Shown here: one piece after another, positions 45,703 to 56,073 of the stretch | How the letters are laid out: every line of letters begins with the position of its first letter | How positions within the stretch are numbered: position 1 is the first letter of the stretch | DNA from: Salvator merianae | Lineage: Eukaryota > Chordata > Lepidosauria > Squamata > Teiidae | Assembly (NCBI GenBank): GCA_003586115.2 | Contig: QVOM02000029.1 | Location: forward strand, 26,847,712-26,911,711 | Length of the DNA: 64,000 nt | Reading direction: 5' to 3' | Made by a program: the position numbers and the translations under genes | The notes under the pieces: model-generated | Database searches by the model: none | Told to the model about the DNA's origin: nothing | The model's input: the letters and a program-made list of their open reading frames with translations, nothing else

Positions 45703-46081
45703 CAGGGTGTTTCGAAAAGATGGACCCAGTTTCAAAGTAGTATATTTCATAATGGTAACATGTTACAATTACACAAAAAGTTGCAAATGGTCTAATGAAT
45801 GATCAAGTTTCAGTAACCATTTTATAAATGCTGTGAGCACCCTCCACCTGCTGTACAGACAACATCGAAATGGTAGTTGAACTTGTCCCAAATACCTCTC
45901 AAAGTGCCTTCTTCCACTGAAGTCACCGATGTGGTTTGTGCACTGGGAGAGGCATCTAGCGGTAATCATTTGAAATTCTATGCCCCGCCCTTTCAAGTGG
46001 TAAGAGTTTCATTCACGAGCAGTTCGTGGTTGCAAAGATACAACAATTTCAAATCGGGTCCCATCTTTTTGAAACGCCCTA
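45703..46081. mobile_element. hAT-like MITE inside an L2 tail
   Basis: The left TIR CAGGGTGTTTCGAAAAGATG and the right end CATCTTTTTGAAACGCCCTA are inverted repeats of 25 bp or so. The flanks TAGAAATG (45695-45702) and TATAAATC (46082-46089) agree at 6 of 8 bases, compatible with a decayed 8-bp hAT duplication. About 379 bp, no transposase frame. Confidence 0.65.
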
Positions 46082-46089
46082 TATAAATC

Positions 46090-46653
46090 AATTCAGTTCA
46101 GTTACTTGGCAGTTTTCTCAAATACTTCTAGAAATTAGTTTCATGACACATCCATGCTATGGCCATCCCTTTTCTGCTTGATCCATGCACAGGTGAGCTC
46201 CCAGAAGTTAATTTTGATGCATTGCCAAAACAAACCCCATCAGATGGGCAGTCGTGCAGCAACATGCTCCCATGATAACAAAACTGCGGGATATCCTGCC
46301 CCGTTGGAAACCTGAATTTTTAGGGCAGTAGGCTGGCAGAGTCCCAATATGGTGTCCAGGCCATCTGCTTGTCTCACAATGCCAGCATGTTGCTGGTATT
46401 TTTAGATATCTGGAGACAACCTTTGTATACAGAGTTCTTCAAAGCATAGGGCAACCTACCATTTCCTTTGATGACCCTGAAGCCTCTTAGAAGGAAAAAT
46501 CTGCTTCTTTTTGAAAGAATAGATAGAAATTTGCTCATCTGTTTAAATTAAAACTGTTATACTCATTGCATATGTATGGGAATTTCTGAATTATACGTTA
46601 CGTTTATGTAATATATATTGCCTTTCTGAACAAGATTAATCTAGCATTCATGG

Positions 46654-46695
<42 letters not shown>

Positions 46696-46849
46696 TTTTT
46701 TTCTCAGAATATACCAGTGGTGGCTGGCTCAGGAGGGCACAAAGGAGGGGCTAGGTGGCACCTGGTGTAGTGGGGAGCTGCATGCAATGAAGAGGGAGGG
46801 CCAACAGCTAGAGTGCATAAATCCCAATGTGAATATGTCTGAACATGTG
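46090..46849. other. intron 2; (ATA)n at 46653-46695
   Basis: A 43-bp trinucleotide microsatellite of ATA units. The rest has no recognised feature. Confidence 0.5.
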
Positions 46850-48780
46850 TAATAGTGCAATATTGTGCCTACCATGTGGCAGTGATGGTGACAAAAAATC
46901 TGGAGCTGTTCCAGGTGGTTAAAGGGCTTTTGTCATCTAGCCATAAGGATCCATTTATGCCACCTTCAGAGACTATCTGCAGTTAATTTGTGAGGCATTT
47001 TCAGGGCATAGTCACTCAGATTTGCATGGAATTGGACTCTACAGTTGGAATAATTTAGTGGAGGTATCTGGAACACTGTCTGGTCCTATTGTTTTGGTTC
47101 AGTTTTGATTATTGTCGGTCTGATGAAGTGAGCCAACTGCTTGCAGGTATTCATCCAACCACTTGTCTCCTTGATCCTTATCCATTGTGGCTAATTAAAG
47201 CTAGCTGAGGAGGTATTGCTGGGTGGGTCCAGGAAGTGGTAAATGCCTCATTGTGAGAGGGGGAGATGCCAGTGGCACTTAAGGAAGCTGTGGTAATCCT
47301 GAAGTGTTAAACAACAATCACCCAGTTGCTAATATCCCTTTTTTGGGCAAGGTATTGGAGAGAGCCATGGTTACCCAGCTGCAGACATGCTTAGAAGAAA
47401 CGGATTATCTTGACCCATTTCAGTCTGGCTTCAGGCAGAGATATAGTACTGAGAATGCCTTGGTTGCCCTGATAGATGATATATATCAGAAGAGAGACAG
47501 GAGCAATATGATCCTGTTGATTCTCCTTGATCTCTCAGCAGCTTTTGATACTATTGACCATAGTATCTTGTTGGAATGACTTCAGAGATTGGGAATTGGA
47601 GGTACTGTTCCTGCAGTAGTCTTCTTCCAATCTCCAGGGTATCCTCCAAAAAGTAGTCATGGAGAACTTTTGTATGGCCTGCTGGGAACTCTCGTGTGGA
47701 GTTCCTCAGGGATTGGTTTTGTCCCTTGTGCTGTTTATCATCTATATGAAGCCACTGGGAGAGGCCATCAGGAGATTTGGAGTGAGGTGCCATCAGTATG
47801 ATGAGACCCAGCTCTATCTTTCTGTTTCTTCAGAGTCAGGTGAGGCTGTTGAGGTGCTCAATCACTGCCTGGAGTTAGTGATGGGCTGGATGTGGACCAT
47901 TGAAACTGAATTGAATCCAGACAAGATGGAGGTATTGTGTTTCATGGGGTCTTGAGTCCAGGAAGTTAGATGGCACCCAATTCTTGATAGGGTTGTTTTG
48001 CTCTGGAAAGAAAGGATGTGTGATCTGGGGAAGCTTCCAGATTCATTGGTGTGCTTGAGATGACAGTCTCTGGTAACCTCCAAACTAGACTACTGCAATG
48101 TGCTCTATATCGGGTACCCTTGAAGACAGCCCGGAAACTGGAACTGGGGCAGAATGCAGCAGCAGCACTGCTGATGGGAGTTTCTGGCCAGATACAGATC
48201 ATATTAGTCTTTTTTTTTTTTGGTAGCAGAGGATGGTTCCAGTCCATCGACCTCTGGGTTATGGGCCCAGCACTCTCCCGCTGCGCGACTTTGCTCAGAT
48301 CATGTTAGTCTTGAAAGAACTGCACTGGTTACCAATTTGCTACTGAGCCCAATTCAAGGTGTTGGTATTGACATATACAGTAAAGTCCTAAAAGGCTTGG
48401 GTTCTGAATATCTGAAGGAGCACCTTCTCCCACATAGACCTGCATGTACCTTAAGACCACAAAGCGAAGGTCTCCTTATAGTTCTACTGCCCTCAGAAGT
48501 GTAAGGAGTTACAGTACACAAGAGGAACTTTTCTGTGGTGGCCCCTGTGCTGTGGAGTAGCCTCCCCATGGAGGTGCACCAGGCACCAGCTTTATATGAT
48601 TTTTGGTGCCTGGTTAAAACATACTTTTCATCCAGGTCTTTGATGCATAGTTCCCTCTGAATGTAGTCCTGCCAGTGGTTGCTATTTTAATTTCATATTT
48701 ATTGTTGTGACCCACCCTAGGACCTTTGGGTGAAGGGTTGGATACAAATGTAATAAATTAATTAAATAAATAAATACATT
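46850..48780 (+). mobile_element. L2-clade LINE, ORF2 3' half, degenerate
   Basis: The best preserved LINE in the window. The frame at 47304-47579 reads NIPFLGKVLERAMVTQLQTC, then DPFQSGFRQRYSTENALVAL, then LLDLSAAFDTIDHSILLE: RT domains of the L2 clade. Another frame at 47659-47955 reads SCGVPQGLVLS, then HQYDETQLYLSVSS (the normal YADD region is damaged here) and LNPDKMEVL. Stops and frameshifts abound. The 3' end has CCCACCCTAGGACCTTTGGG and an AAAT tail. A tRNA pseudogene interrupts it at 48211-48295. The left limit is approximate. Confidence 0.85.
48221..48295 (-). pseudogene. processed initiator tRNA-Met (CAT) retropseudogene
   Basis: On the minus strand 75 nt read as a full initiator tRNA-Met. 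They start AGCAAAGTCGCGCAGCGGGA, then have GCTGGGCCCATAACCCAGAG (anticodon CAT) and CATCCTCTGCTA, and end in CCA. CCA is added after transcription and is not encoded in vertebrate tRNA genes. It is followed by an A-run (48211-48220 as T on this strand). CAGATCATATTAGTCT on the left (48195-48210) and CAGATCATGTTAGTCT on the right (48296-48311) are a target duplication with one mismatch. About seven changes from the normal tRNA lie in the D, anticodon-stem and T regions, so it is unlikely to be functional. Confidence 0.9.
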
Positions 48781-48929
48781 TGCTTTTAATTGTATTTTCA
48801 TCCTGCTCTATACCTAATGTCTCAGGGCAGATTACAACAGTAAAAACAAAATGAACTCACTAAAACCAACAACAGTGCCAGAAAGTGAAGAGGGAAAGCT
48901 GCTTCCTCAACCCAAACTGGGCTTTCAGG

Positions 48930-49240
48930 ATCATCTGGAACAGAACAGGAAGACAAATGTAAGGGCGCCTGCCTTCCTGTTCGAGTTTAGCAGGGGAACC
49001 CATTTTGGCGGTGCACCAAGTTGCCCTACCGAGATAGGTCCCCCTGGGGCTCTGAGGCCAGGGATTTTCATTCGTGGCCATTGGAGCCCTCTCAGCAGGC
49101 TCCAAAACTCACACTGCAGAGTCTGTTCCAGAACAGGCTGTCCAAATGCTGTCCAGTTGAAGGAGTCCCAGCTGGAGCAGCCCAGCCCCTACAAGGGTGG
49201 AAATGATCTAGATGGCATGTGTTCCAGTTTCAACATTCCT
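48930..49240. mobile_element. family B-like MITE, decayed
   Basis: GGATCATCTGGAACAGAACAG and GCATGTGTTCCAGTTTCAAC, with inner CAGGGATTTTCATTCGTGGC, are shared with 19679-20203 in reverse order. Ends not resolved. The 134-codon frame at 48851-49255 is chance. Confidence 0.4.
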
Positions 49241-49709
49241 TGCCCCCTGCCCTAAATCTCCACTAAAGAAGATCCTCTTTCAAGACTTGTCTCTTTTTTT
49301 GTTTTCTTCTTGTAATTCTGTATTACGGAGCAGGATGTTAGTGGACTGGATGCCTGTATGTTTTAAGTAAAGGAAAGTTTATAACAGTCGCCTCTTTTCC
49401 TGTGTCCGCTTTGATTTCCAAGCCTCTGTGATGCAATAGCAGCAGCAACTCGAGGTATTTGTCGTGGCTTTTGACAGCCTTTCAGTGTTTAAGGAACCAC
49501 CTGCTGCCTTCCTAAATTGTGCCTCCTGTTAAATGCAGAGATGAAGGTTCAGAACTGCCCAAAAGAAGAGGAAAGGGCTTCGTGTTTCGTTGGAAATAAG
49601 TGTCTGTTCAGCGTACTAGTAGTATTCTTTTGAAATCTCTGCCACCTGTAATTTGAAAAAGAACCTTTTGTTTACAGCATCTGTTTTGCTTTTCTGTTCC
49701 TGCTTTTAG

Positions 49710-49910
49710 ATGATACAGGTTGCCCCAGTAGCCAGTCGGTATCTCCAATTAAGACCCCTTCTGACACTGGAAACAGTCCAGTCAGTTTCTGTACAGGGAG
49801 AGATGGAGGAGACTACACAAGAAAGAAATTTAATTCAGGAACAATGGGAGACGGAATTCAATATTCAGCTCGATATAAGAAAGAAACAAAGACCAGCCTC
49901 ATAAAGCCCG
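49710..49910 (+). CDS. SYBU: SYBU (syntabulin) coding exon 3
   Basis: 201 nt, entering and leaving in phase 1. The first complete codons read DTGCPSSQSVSPIKTPSDTG, then NSPVSFCTG, then DYTRKKFNSGTMGDGIQYSA and a basic end RYKKETKTSLIKP. The serine/proline sites (SPIKTP) suggest proline-directed phosphorylation in a disordered N-terminal region (inference). The acceptor is TTTTAG at 49704-49709 and the donor GTAAGA at 49911. The window's coding total becomes 145 codons plus one base, of about 660 in mammals. The next exon is not within the window. Confidence 0.93.
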
Positions 49911-51127
49911 GTAAGAGCACTTTGAATCTTATATACGTCTAGATGCTGCTTTTGTTTTCTTTTTCTGTTATTATTGTTATTATTACTACCTTTGCTACTG
50001 GTATTGCAATTACATTTCTAAATTGTATACAATATCCACTAGTACTACATCAGGATTTGTAGTTTAAATTTACACGCACACGTGGTTTGCTAGATCCTTC
50101 AACTGATGAATACTACATTTATTTTTAATGATGTGAAACATTTAAAGATTTACTGGCAAAAAGGGTAAAGCATTCAAGCATTAAAAATCTGAATACTATT
50201 GTGCCATTTATTATGCAGCCACATGGTAATGAGATATAGAGATGGTGACATCATAATTATTTGGGGGCTGAATTGAATGATGTGTAAATTTATTTGAAAT
50301 CTACTAGGAGCTTCCTTTTATATTTACCATTGTGTCCACATTCTCTGATTATTTGGGGATGAGTGGCTGCGGGAATTAAGAGGTCTATTTATCCGTTTGT
50401 TGAAAGCCAGAGACCTGATCAATTGTTGTTTTTTGCATCAGTATGTCTGAAAATTAACTTTAGATTATTACGTATTTCATTACGTGATGCCCTGGCTGTT
50501 GTTGATCTTGATCTGGTTAAAGCACCAACGAAGGGGGAAGAGAGTTTTCAAAGGAAAACTTAAGTGAAAATATAGTTTTAATTTTTTATAAATGCTGTAA
50601 AATATGAAGGTGTTGAAATACACTGTTTTTTTCAAAAAAAAAGGAAAAAGAAAGACAATGCCATGTCTTCCAACCATGTCTTCTCAGAGGTAACTCCCAT
50701 TATGTGTAATGGGGTGTACTTCCTGGAAAATGAAGTTACAAATGCAGGCAGAGTTGCCAACATAACTAATTTTTTTTCGGTAAAAGATCATACTGGATCC
50801 ATCTGACCCCCCTGCTCCACTTCCCAAGTATTATGTCGTCCCTATTTTACTTTTAAGAGCAACATATGAATACTAATCAGTATCCATAATGGAAAAACCA
50901 AAAAAAGAAACCACCCCACTTTCATGGACACAATTCTTTAACAGATTCACATTTAGTTTTGCCATCGATTAAAATGTTTTTTTTAAAATTTTATACCTGC
51001 ACAAAAATGTATAAAAATGGTTTATTACAAATCTACTCATTAGCCATTTCTTGGCTTGCAAATACTGCTGACTCTTGTATAACTCTATGATTTGGTACCC
51101 CATAACTGTGATGCAGTATGAAACTAC
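49911..51127 (+). other. SYBU: SYBU intron 3, start; nothing recognised
   Basis: Intron 3 runs to at least the window end (14.1 kb). This stretch has no exon or named repeat. Confidence 0.6.
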
Positions 51128-51220
51128 GGCTGCATCCAGATGTCATTTACTTATTCTGCTATGTTTAGATATTCTAATACCCAAATATAGCGGAATAAGT
51201 GAGCAACATCTGGAGGTGGC
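51128..51220. mobile_element. family F MITE
   Basis: GGCTGCATCCAGATGTCATT and the right end AGCAACATCTGGAGGTGGC, with TTATTCTGCTATGTTTAGAT and CCAAATATAGCGGAATAAGT in between. Confidence 0.65.
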
Positions 51221-52754
51221 ATATGTTATGCAGGTAATTGCTACTTATGGAAAATTGGAGCGAGAAAACCATAGGGACCCAGCCTACCAATGTAAGACAG
51301 TGATGTTGTTGAGGGAAGGCCCAGTTTATCAGTTTAAGTCAGTAGCAGCTCAGGGTCACAAGTTTCCAGGATTTAATTAAGGGAAGTCATCTTCTACTAT
51401 TTGTGTAAAAATAGAACTACGATTTTTTTTAAAAAGTGTCATACAAAGGTCAACTCATACCCTGTAATGGAAGCATAGGTATGCAGATACATGAATAGAC
51501 TGTATTCAGTTCCTGTGAAGTTGTAGAAATGCATTTGTCTACGTCTCTCTATATAAAAGTATGGAAAACCGCATGAGTAAAAATCTGTGTGACAGAGATC
51601 CTTGTGAATGGAATGGTCACCATATATTGAACTCCAATCAGGGCAGGCTTCAGATTTGTCCACTATTCTTAGTAAACACCAGCATAGATCAAAACAGCAG
51701 GAACAAATATGTATAGCTTTTCTAGAAAACATAGAAATCCCCCAGAAGGCTAATCAGGACAAAACAAAAACAATAATGCAAACCAACACCATTCAAGGAG
51801 GAACTGTAGCACTTGTATTGGTGCTGCAGACAACACATTGGCCACACTTCTCCTACATGGCAGAAATTCCTTTTTTCCATTCCTGGGTGGTGCATCTTCA
51901 TCCCAGTGCCAGAGTGGGAAGAGATCCTAATGTCCCCTTTCCTATGGGCAAGGCACTAGGAAGAATCTGAAGATTATATTTTTAATGAGAAATGGTATAA
52001 AAACAGCTCACTGCCTTAAGCCCTTCCAGTGTGTGCCCTTATTCCTTCCAAGGTCCACCAAGAGCTGAACTTCATAAGTTTGTTTGCTGCATGAGTGGGT
52101 TCATGCTTCTGATAGAGTGAAGATCTTGGCTGAAATCATTACTGAACTGAAGAAAGAGATCTCACTCTCTAATCTGCCTCCCCTATCCTAGCAACAGATG
52201 TTGACTGGATATAAAATTATCTTTGTCTCCTTATCCTAGCTGGCTTCTCTATTCTGTTTCCCTTGCCCTGGTATCAGTGGCTAGAGCTGGAAACTTTTAT
52301 TGTAAGCATATTCTGTGTACTTTTTTCATGGCTACAGTTAAACCCTCTCCACTGGATACATGTTACTGTTTAATTATATTTATTTACTTTGACTACCTCT
52401 CACTTTAATTTGCTATTACTACTTTTCTCCATTTGACATTGTTTCAATTCTGACTGCATTACGAGTTGTTTCATGTGTTTCCGGCCATTTACTAAAACAT
52501 ACCTTGTATCTATATCAACCTAGTCATTTCCCCTCCCAGAGGATTGGCTGCCAATACATGTCTGTCACACCAAACCTTTAGTACTATAAAAATTCCATAT
52601 GTGAGGACACTGCTAGACATGTGTCTAGAGTTGTTCTTGTAACAAGCTGCAAAGCATCTAGTGCTGCTACCCCTTTAGAAATTGTCACCATAAGATTTAG
52701 TTTTTAAATCTAGTCTGGGAATTTGGATTTAAATCTTCATTCAGTAATGGTACT
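51221..52754. other. intron 3, nothing recognised
   Basis: No exon resembling the next part of syntabulin. The 120-codon frame at 51608-51970 has no known relative. Confidence 0.4.
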
Positions 52755-52991
52755 GACTGCATCCACACACAGTAAAAATAAGGAGCTCAAAAGCGACACA
52801 GAGGTGGTGATTGCTACATAGTAGTGTTCTCATCCCATCTCTAATCCATATTGAAGACTAGAAAATGCATTTTGGAAGTGCATTTTCTGGCCCTTAATGT
52901 GGATTAGAGGTGGGATAGGAACCTTAGCTGCCACAGGCTTCTACCTATGAGCCTCTTGAGAGACACTTTTTTAATATGGGTGGATGTAGCC
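52755..52991. mobile_element. family K palindromic MITE
   Basis: Left GACTGCATCCACACACAG and right TATGGGTGGATGTAGCCT are inverted. GTTCTCATCCCATCTCTAAT pairs with ATTAGAGGTGGGATAGGAAC, and GAAAATGCATTTTGG sits at the centre. Confidence 0.65.
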
Positions 52992-53192
52992 TCACTGCAT
53001 AACGTGCAGCGAATCACATTTCTCATGACTTGAATGTGTTCTTTGATGCAAATCTTGCTCTGGGAAATGAGTCAGTGGTATGTAACTTAGACTGGAAACA
53101 TAGCTGAGCGTCAGTTCCCATAATATGCAGCCAGTCTGACAAATGGCAAGAAATGATGGGAGCTGTAATTCAACGGCATCTCAAGGGACAGA

Positions 53193-53674
53193 GGCCGCAT
53201 CCACACTGGAGTATTGTAGGCATCTACCAGAGTGAGCACTCTGGGAACTAGTGCAGGCGTGGCACAGTAGCAGACACATCTCTGTCTCGTCACCACGGCT
53301 GCTGTTCCTAGGTGGAACACAGTTGTGAAGGGAATCTTCTTTGCAGCTGCTTTGTTTTCACCGTGTTTGGTCTTCCAGTAGTGGAAAATGGCTGCTTTCT
53401 GTCAATGTTTCTAGTCCATTGGATGATTGTCCAACAAGAGAAACAGAAATTGGTCAACTGCATCTTCCCTCTCTGTGTTTCTACACTAGCCACCCCAACT
53501 GTCATCAGAGTCATTTAAAGTGCATTCAAGATAGGTTGATTCCCAAGGGGGTGGGCACAGCTTGGGAGCTAATAGGGGACAGGAATGTGTTCTCCCAACC
53601 CTCCTGAGATGTCCAGATGTGTAGAGATCCAGGTGTTGGTGGAGGGCACTTTTGGTGCCTATTTGGATGCAGCC
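53193..53674. mobile_element. family K-like MITE
   Basis: Outer GGCCGCATCCACACTGGAGT and TATTTGGATGCAGCC are inverted. No inner coding sense. Inner arms are weak. Confidence 0.5.
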
Positions 53675-54429
53675 ATAGTTTGGCCACATCCATTGTAAAG
53701 GTAAAAGATCTTCATTATATAATCCAAAATGCTTTCTCTATTTTCTTGTTTAATCTATACTGTACTGTCCAGTATGCAGATATTTATACCTGTAAACTCT
53801 GCCTTGGAATGGAGCAAGCAGCTAAGGAAGTTAGTGCAATGGATATTATATTCTTTCTGCTCTTATCAGTTTTGTTTGTTGGTTTGTTTTAAAAAAAACC
53901 TCCTCAGACCTGAACTGAGAGGTAAGACAACATATGGCATGGGAGATCAAACCTCTCTTGACGTTTTCTTTTTTACTCAGCAAGTCTAAAATGGAAGTGA
54001 GCAGTGGACTGGAAAATGGCACTGATACAAAGAGTTTAGATTTTCCTCTGTGCCATTTCATCTGATCTAAATCATAAGAACAAATTTATCCAGTGGCCCT
54101 TCTAGTTCAACAGCCTGTTCTCACAATGGACAAACATTTGCATATGAAAGCTGAAAGTGTCCCAGAAGGTGGTTTCCCATCTCCAGTGCCAGCAGGAGTC
54201 ATACCACCAACAAGCCAGTTAGCCATTAATAGTCCAGCCGTCCTCTAATCAGCCTCTGGAAGTGCTGTTGGACCCACAGCCAGTTGTGACTCATGGAGAA
54301 CTTCTGCGAAGGATGTGGGGATAAGGTAGCCTTAGGTAGCCTGGTTGGAAGCCTTAGTCCACTTATCCATCCATGGTTGGAATCAGTGGGTCTGGAACAG
54401 CCAGGCCTGCTGATTTTTACCACAAAAAA
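53675..54429. other. intron 3; possible SINE remnant at 54070-54240
   Basis: GGCCCTTCTAGTTCAACAGC and TGTTCTCACAATGG near 54092-54130 resemble a common antisense SINE/LINE tail of reptiles, too short to name. The rest holds nothing. Confidence 0.35.
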
Positions 54430-54760
54430 TCAAGGTCTGGAATAGCACCATCTGTATAATGAGGCTGGTCCAGACCTGCCCACGGAGGCTGGACTCCAAT
54501 GCCTCTGAAGACTAGGAACAAATGTTCCTAGAATCAGAGCCTCTGAAGAATGCATTTTGTGATGCAGTATGTGAAATGTGCTGAAGTGTGTCCCCTGGTA
54601 GTCCAGAACACAAGAGGTGTGCTTTCTGCATGTCCCTGTGTTTTGGATTAGACCCTCTGATACAGTAGTAGACTTGATTGAACAGGTCTACTGATGATCC
54701 TGAACAGTGCCTCCCTAATCTGAATCATGCTCTATCTAATGCAGACAGAGAAGACCAGCA
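54430..54760. mobile_element. family B-like MITE
   Basis: It contains AAGACTAGGAACAAATGTTC and GATTGAACAGGTCTACTG, words of the family B interior. The ends are worn. Confidence 0.45.
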
Positions 54761-54930
54761 GGATGCGGGGCCTCCAGATCAGCATTATGGAGTCCTTAAT
54801 TCCGGATTATGACTCTATGCCTAAAGGGTCTTACTTTCATCTTAATAAGACACATTTTGATCCATTGTGGTTCAACATGCTGTTTGGTAGCGCTAAGTGG
54901 GGGGGGGGTCCAACTGAAACCCCACTCTTA

Positions 54931-56070
54931 GGCCGCGGTCCGACAGCGTAAATTTAATCCGTATCGGAAGAGTACAAGGTCTGAATTCATCTTCTGGTCG
55001 TTCCCACAGTTACAGTTTAACACGGACTCAATTCGTACTTGCTCGTTCCCACACTGATATTTCCTGTGCTTGGCACAGAGAAACAGTACTTCCACCCCAC
55101 GTCAAATTCTCCTCCCTGTGCAGTCAGTGATTGGCTGCAGTCCCAGCGTTCAAATCTTGACATCACAGGGGCAGGAAAGTCAAGCTCCGCTCTCTGTAGG
55201 TCCCGCTGCTGCCTCAGAACATGGATTCACTTGGCAGCATTACTGGTCATTCGCCATTTACTCCTTCTCCCCCCTACAGCCTCTATCTACATAAGAAGTA
55301 CTTTAAAACCATATGTACAAAACAATTAAGCTTCTTAGAGGGCAGATGGCAATTTCTGCTCCCTTGCACTTTAACGCAAATGCGCAATTTAAAAGTAGCG
55401 CTAAAGCAGGGAGAGGTCCATAACAAAGGGAAAAATTGGGGAGGGAACAGGTGTCCCCGTTGTGTGCTGCCCACTTTTTCCCTTTGTTATGGACCTCTCC
55501 CTGCTTTAGGGCTACTTTTAAATTACTTTTTAAATGGCAAAACTCATCGTGAGCGGGTTCTTTGTTGGGGCAAGAGGACTGCAACCCCAAACAGGCGCAG
55601 TTTATTTTTTGCTTTAAAGAGCAGACGGAAGTGGAGGAAGCCTTTTATTTCTTCCTGGCAGTGTCGAATGGGGGATAAAGAAAGAGATAGGACCGCAGAA
55701 GTAAAAAGGAGGATGGTTTCTTTCCCCCTGGCAGCGACGGAAAGGGGGATAATGGAGGCAGAGGAAACTACTGCGCTTCCTGCCCACCCACAAAGTCTGT
55801 CATTGGATGGCACAAAATGGGGATCCCTCCCTCTGCACGCCCACAAAAAAGTACGGTCCCTTCCAAAAAGTCTCCTTCCCCGTTCCCACATCGCAAAGTA
55901 AAGCGCGCTAACAATCTGGAACGGCTTGAGACTTCATTAAATCCGAATACAAAGTAGTCCGCATTTCGCCAATATAGTCCAGAAAAACTTCGGAACGGCA
56001 AGATCATGTCGGGACAGCGGGAACTGAAGACGGCCTGTAAACTGATAAAATGCCGTGTCAGAACGCGGCC
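54931..56070. mobile_element. family C long-TIR DNA transposon, younger copy, TSD TTA
   Basis: 1140 bp. The left end is GGCCGCGGTCCGACAGCG and the right CCGTGTCAGAACGCGGCC is its near reverse complement. TTA flanks both sides (54928-54930 and 56071-56073). A second perfect-looking inner hairpin has AAGCAGGGAGAGGTCCATAA at 55396 and TTATGGACCTCTCCCTGCTT at 55487. It is CpG-rich compared with the 20206-21313 copy, so it is younger. The 226-codon frame 55221-55901 shows no transposase motif and is probably incidental. PIF/Harbinger-like by TSD (inference). Confidence 0.8.
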
Positions 56071-56073
56071 TTA

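Larger units (their letters stand above)
25244..49709 (+). other. SYBU: SYBU intron 2
   Basis: A 24.5-kb intron from GTATTA to TTTTCTGTTCCTGCTTTTAG, a strong pyrimidine tract and acceptor. It is filled with MITEs and L2, CR1 and SINE fragments, and contains a candidate alternative first exon at 39240-39821. Confidence 0.85.

Noticed and set aside
55221..55901. 226-codon frame, the longest in the window
   Set aside because: It lies within the family C MITE, crosses its inner hairpin, and shows no transposase or other domain motif.
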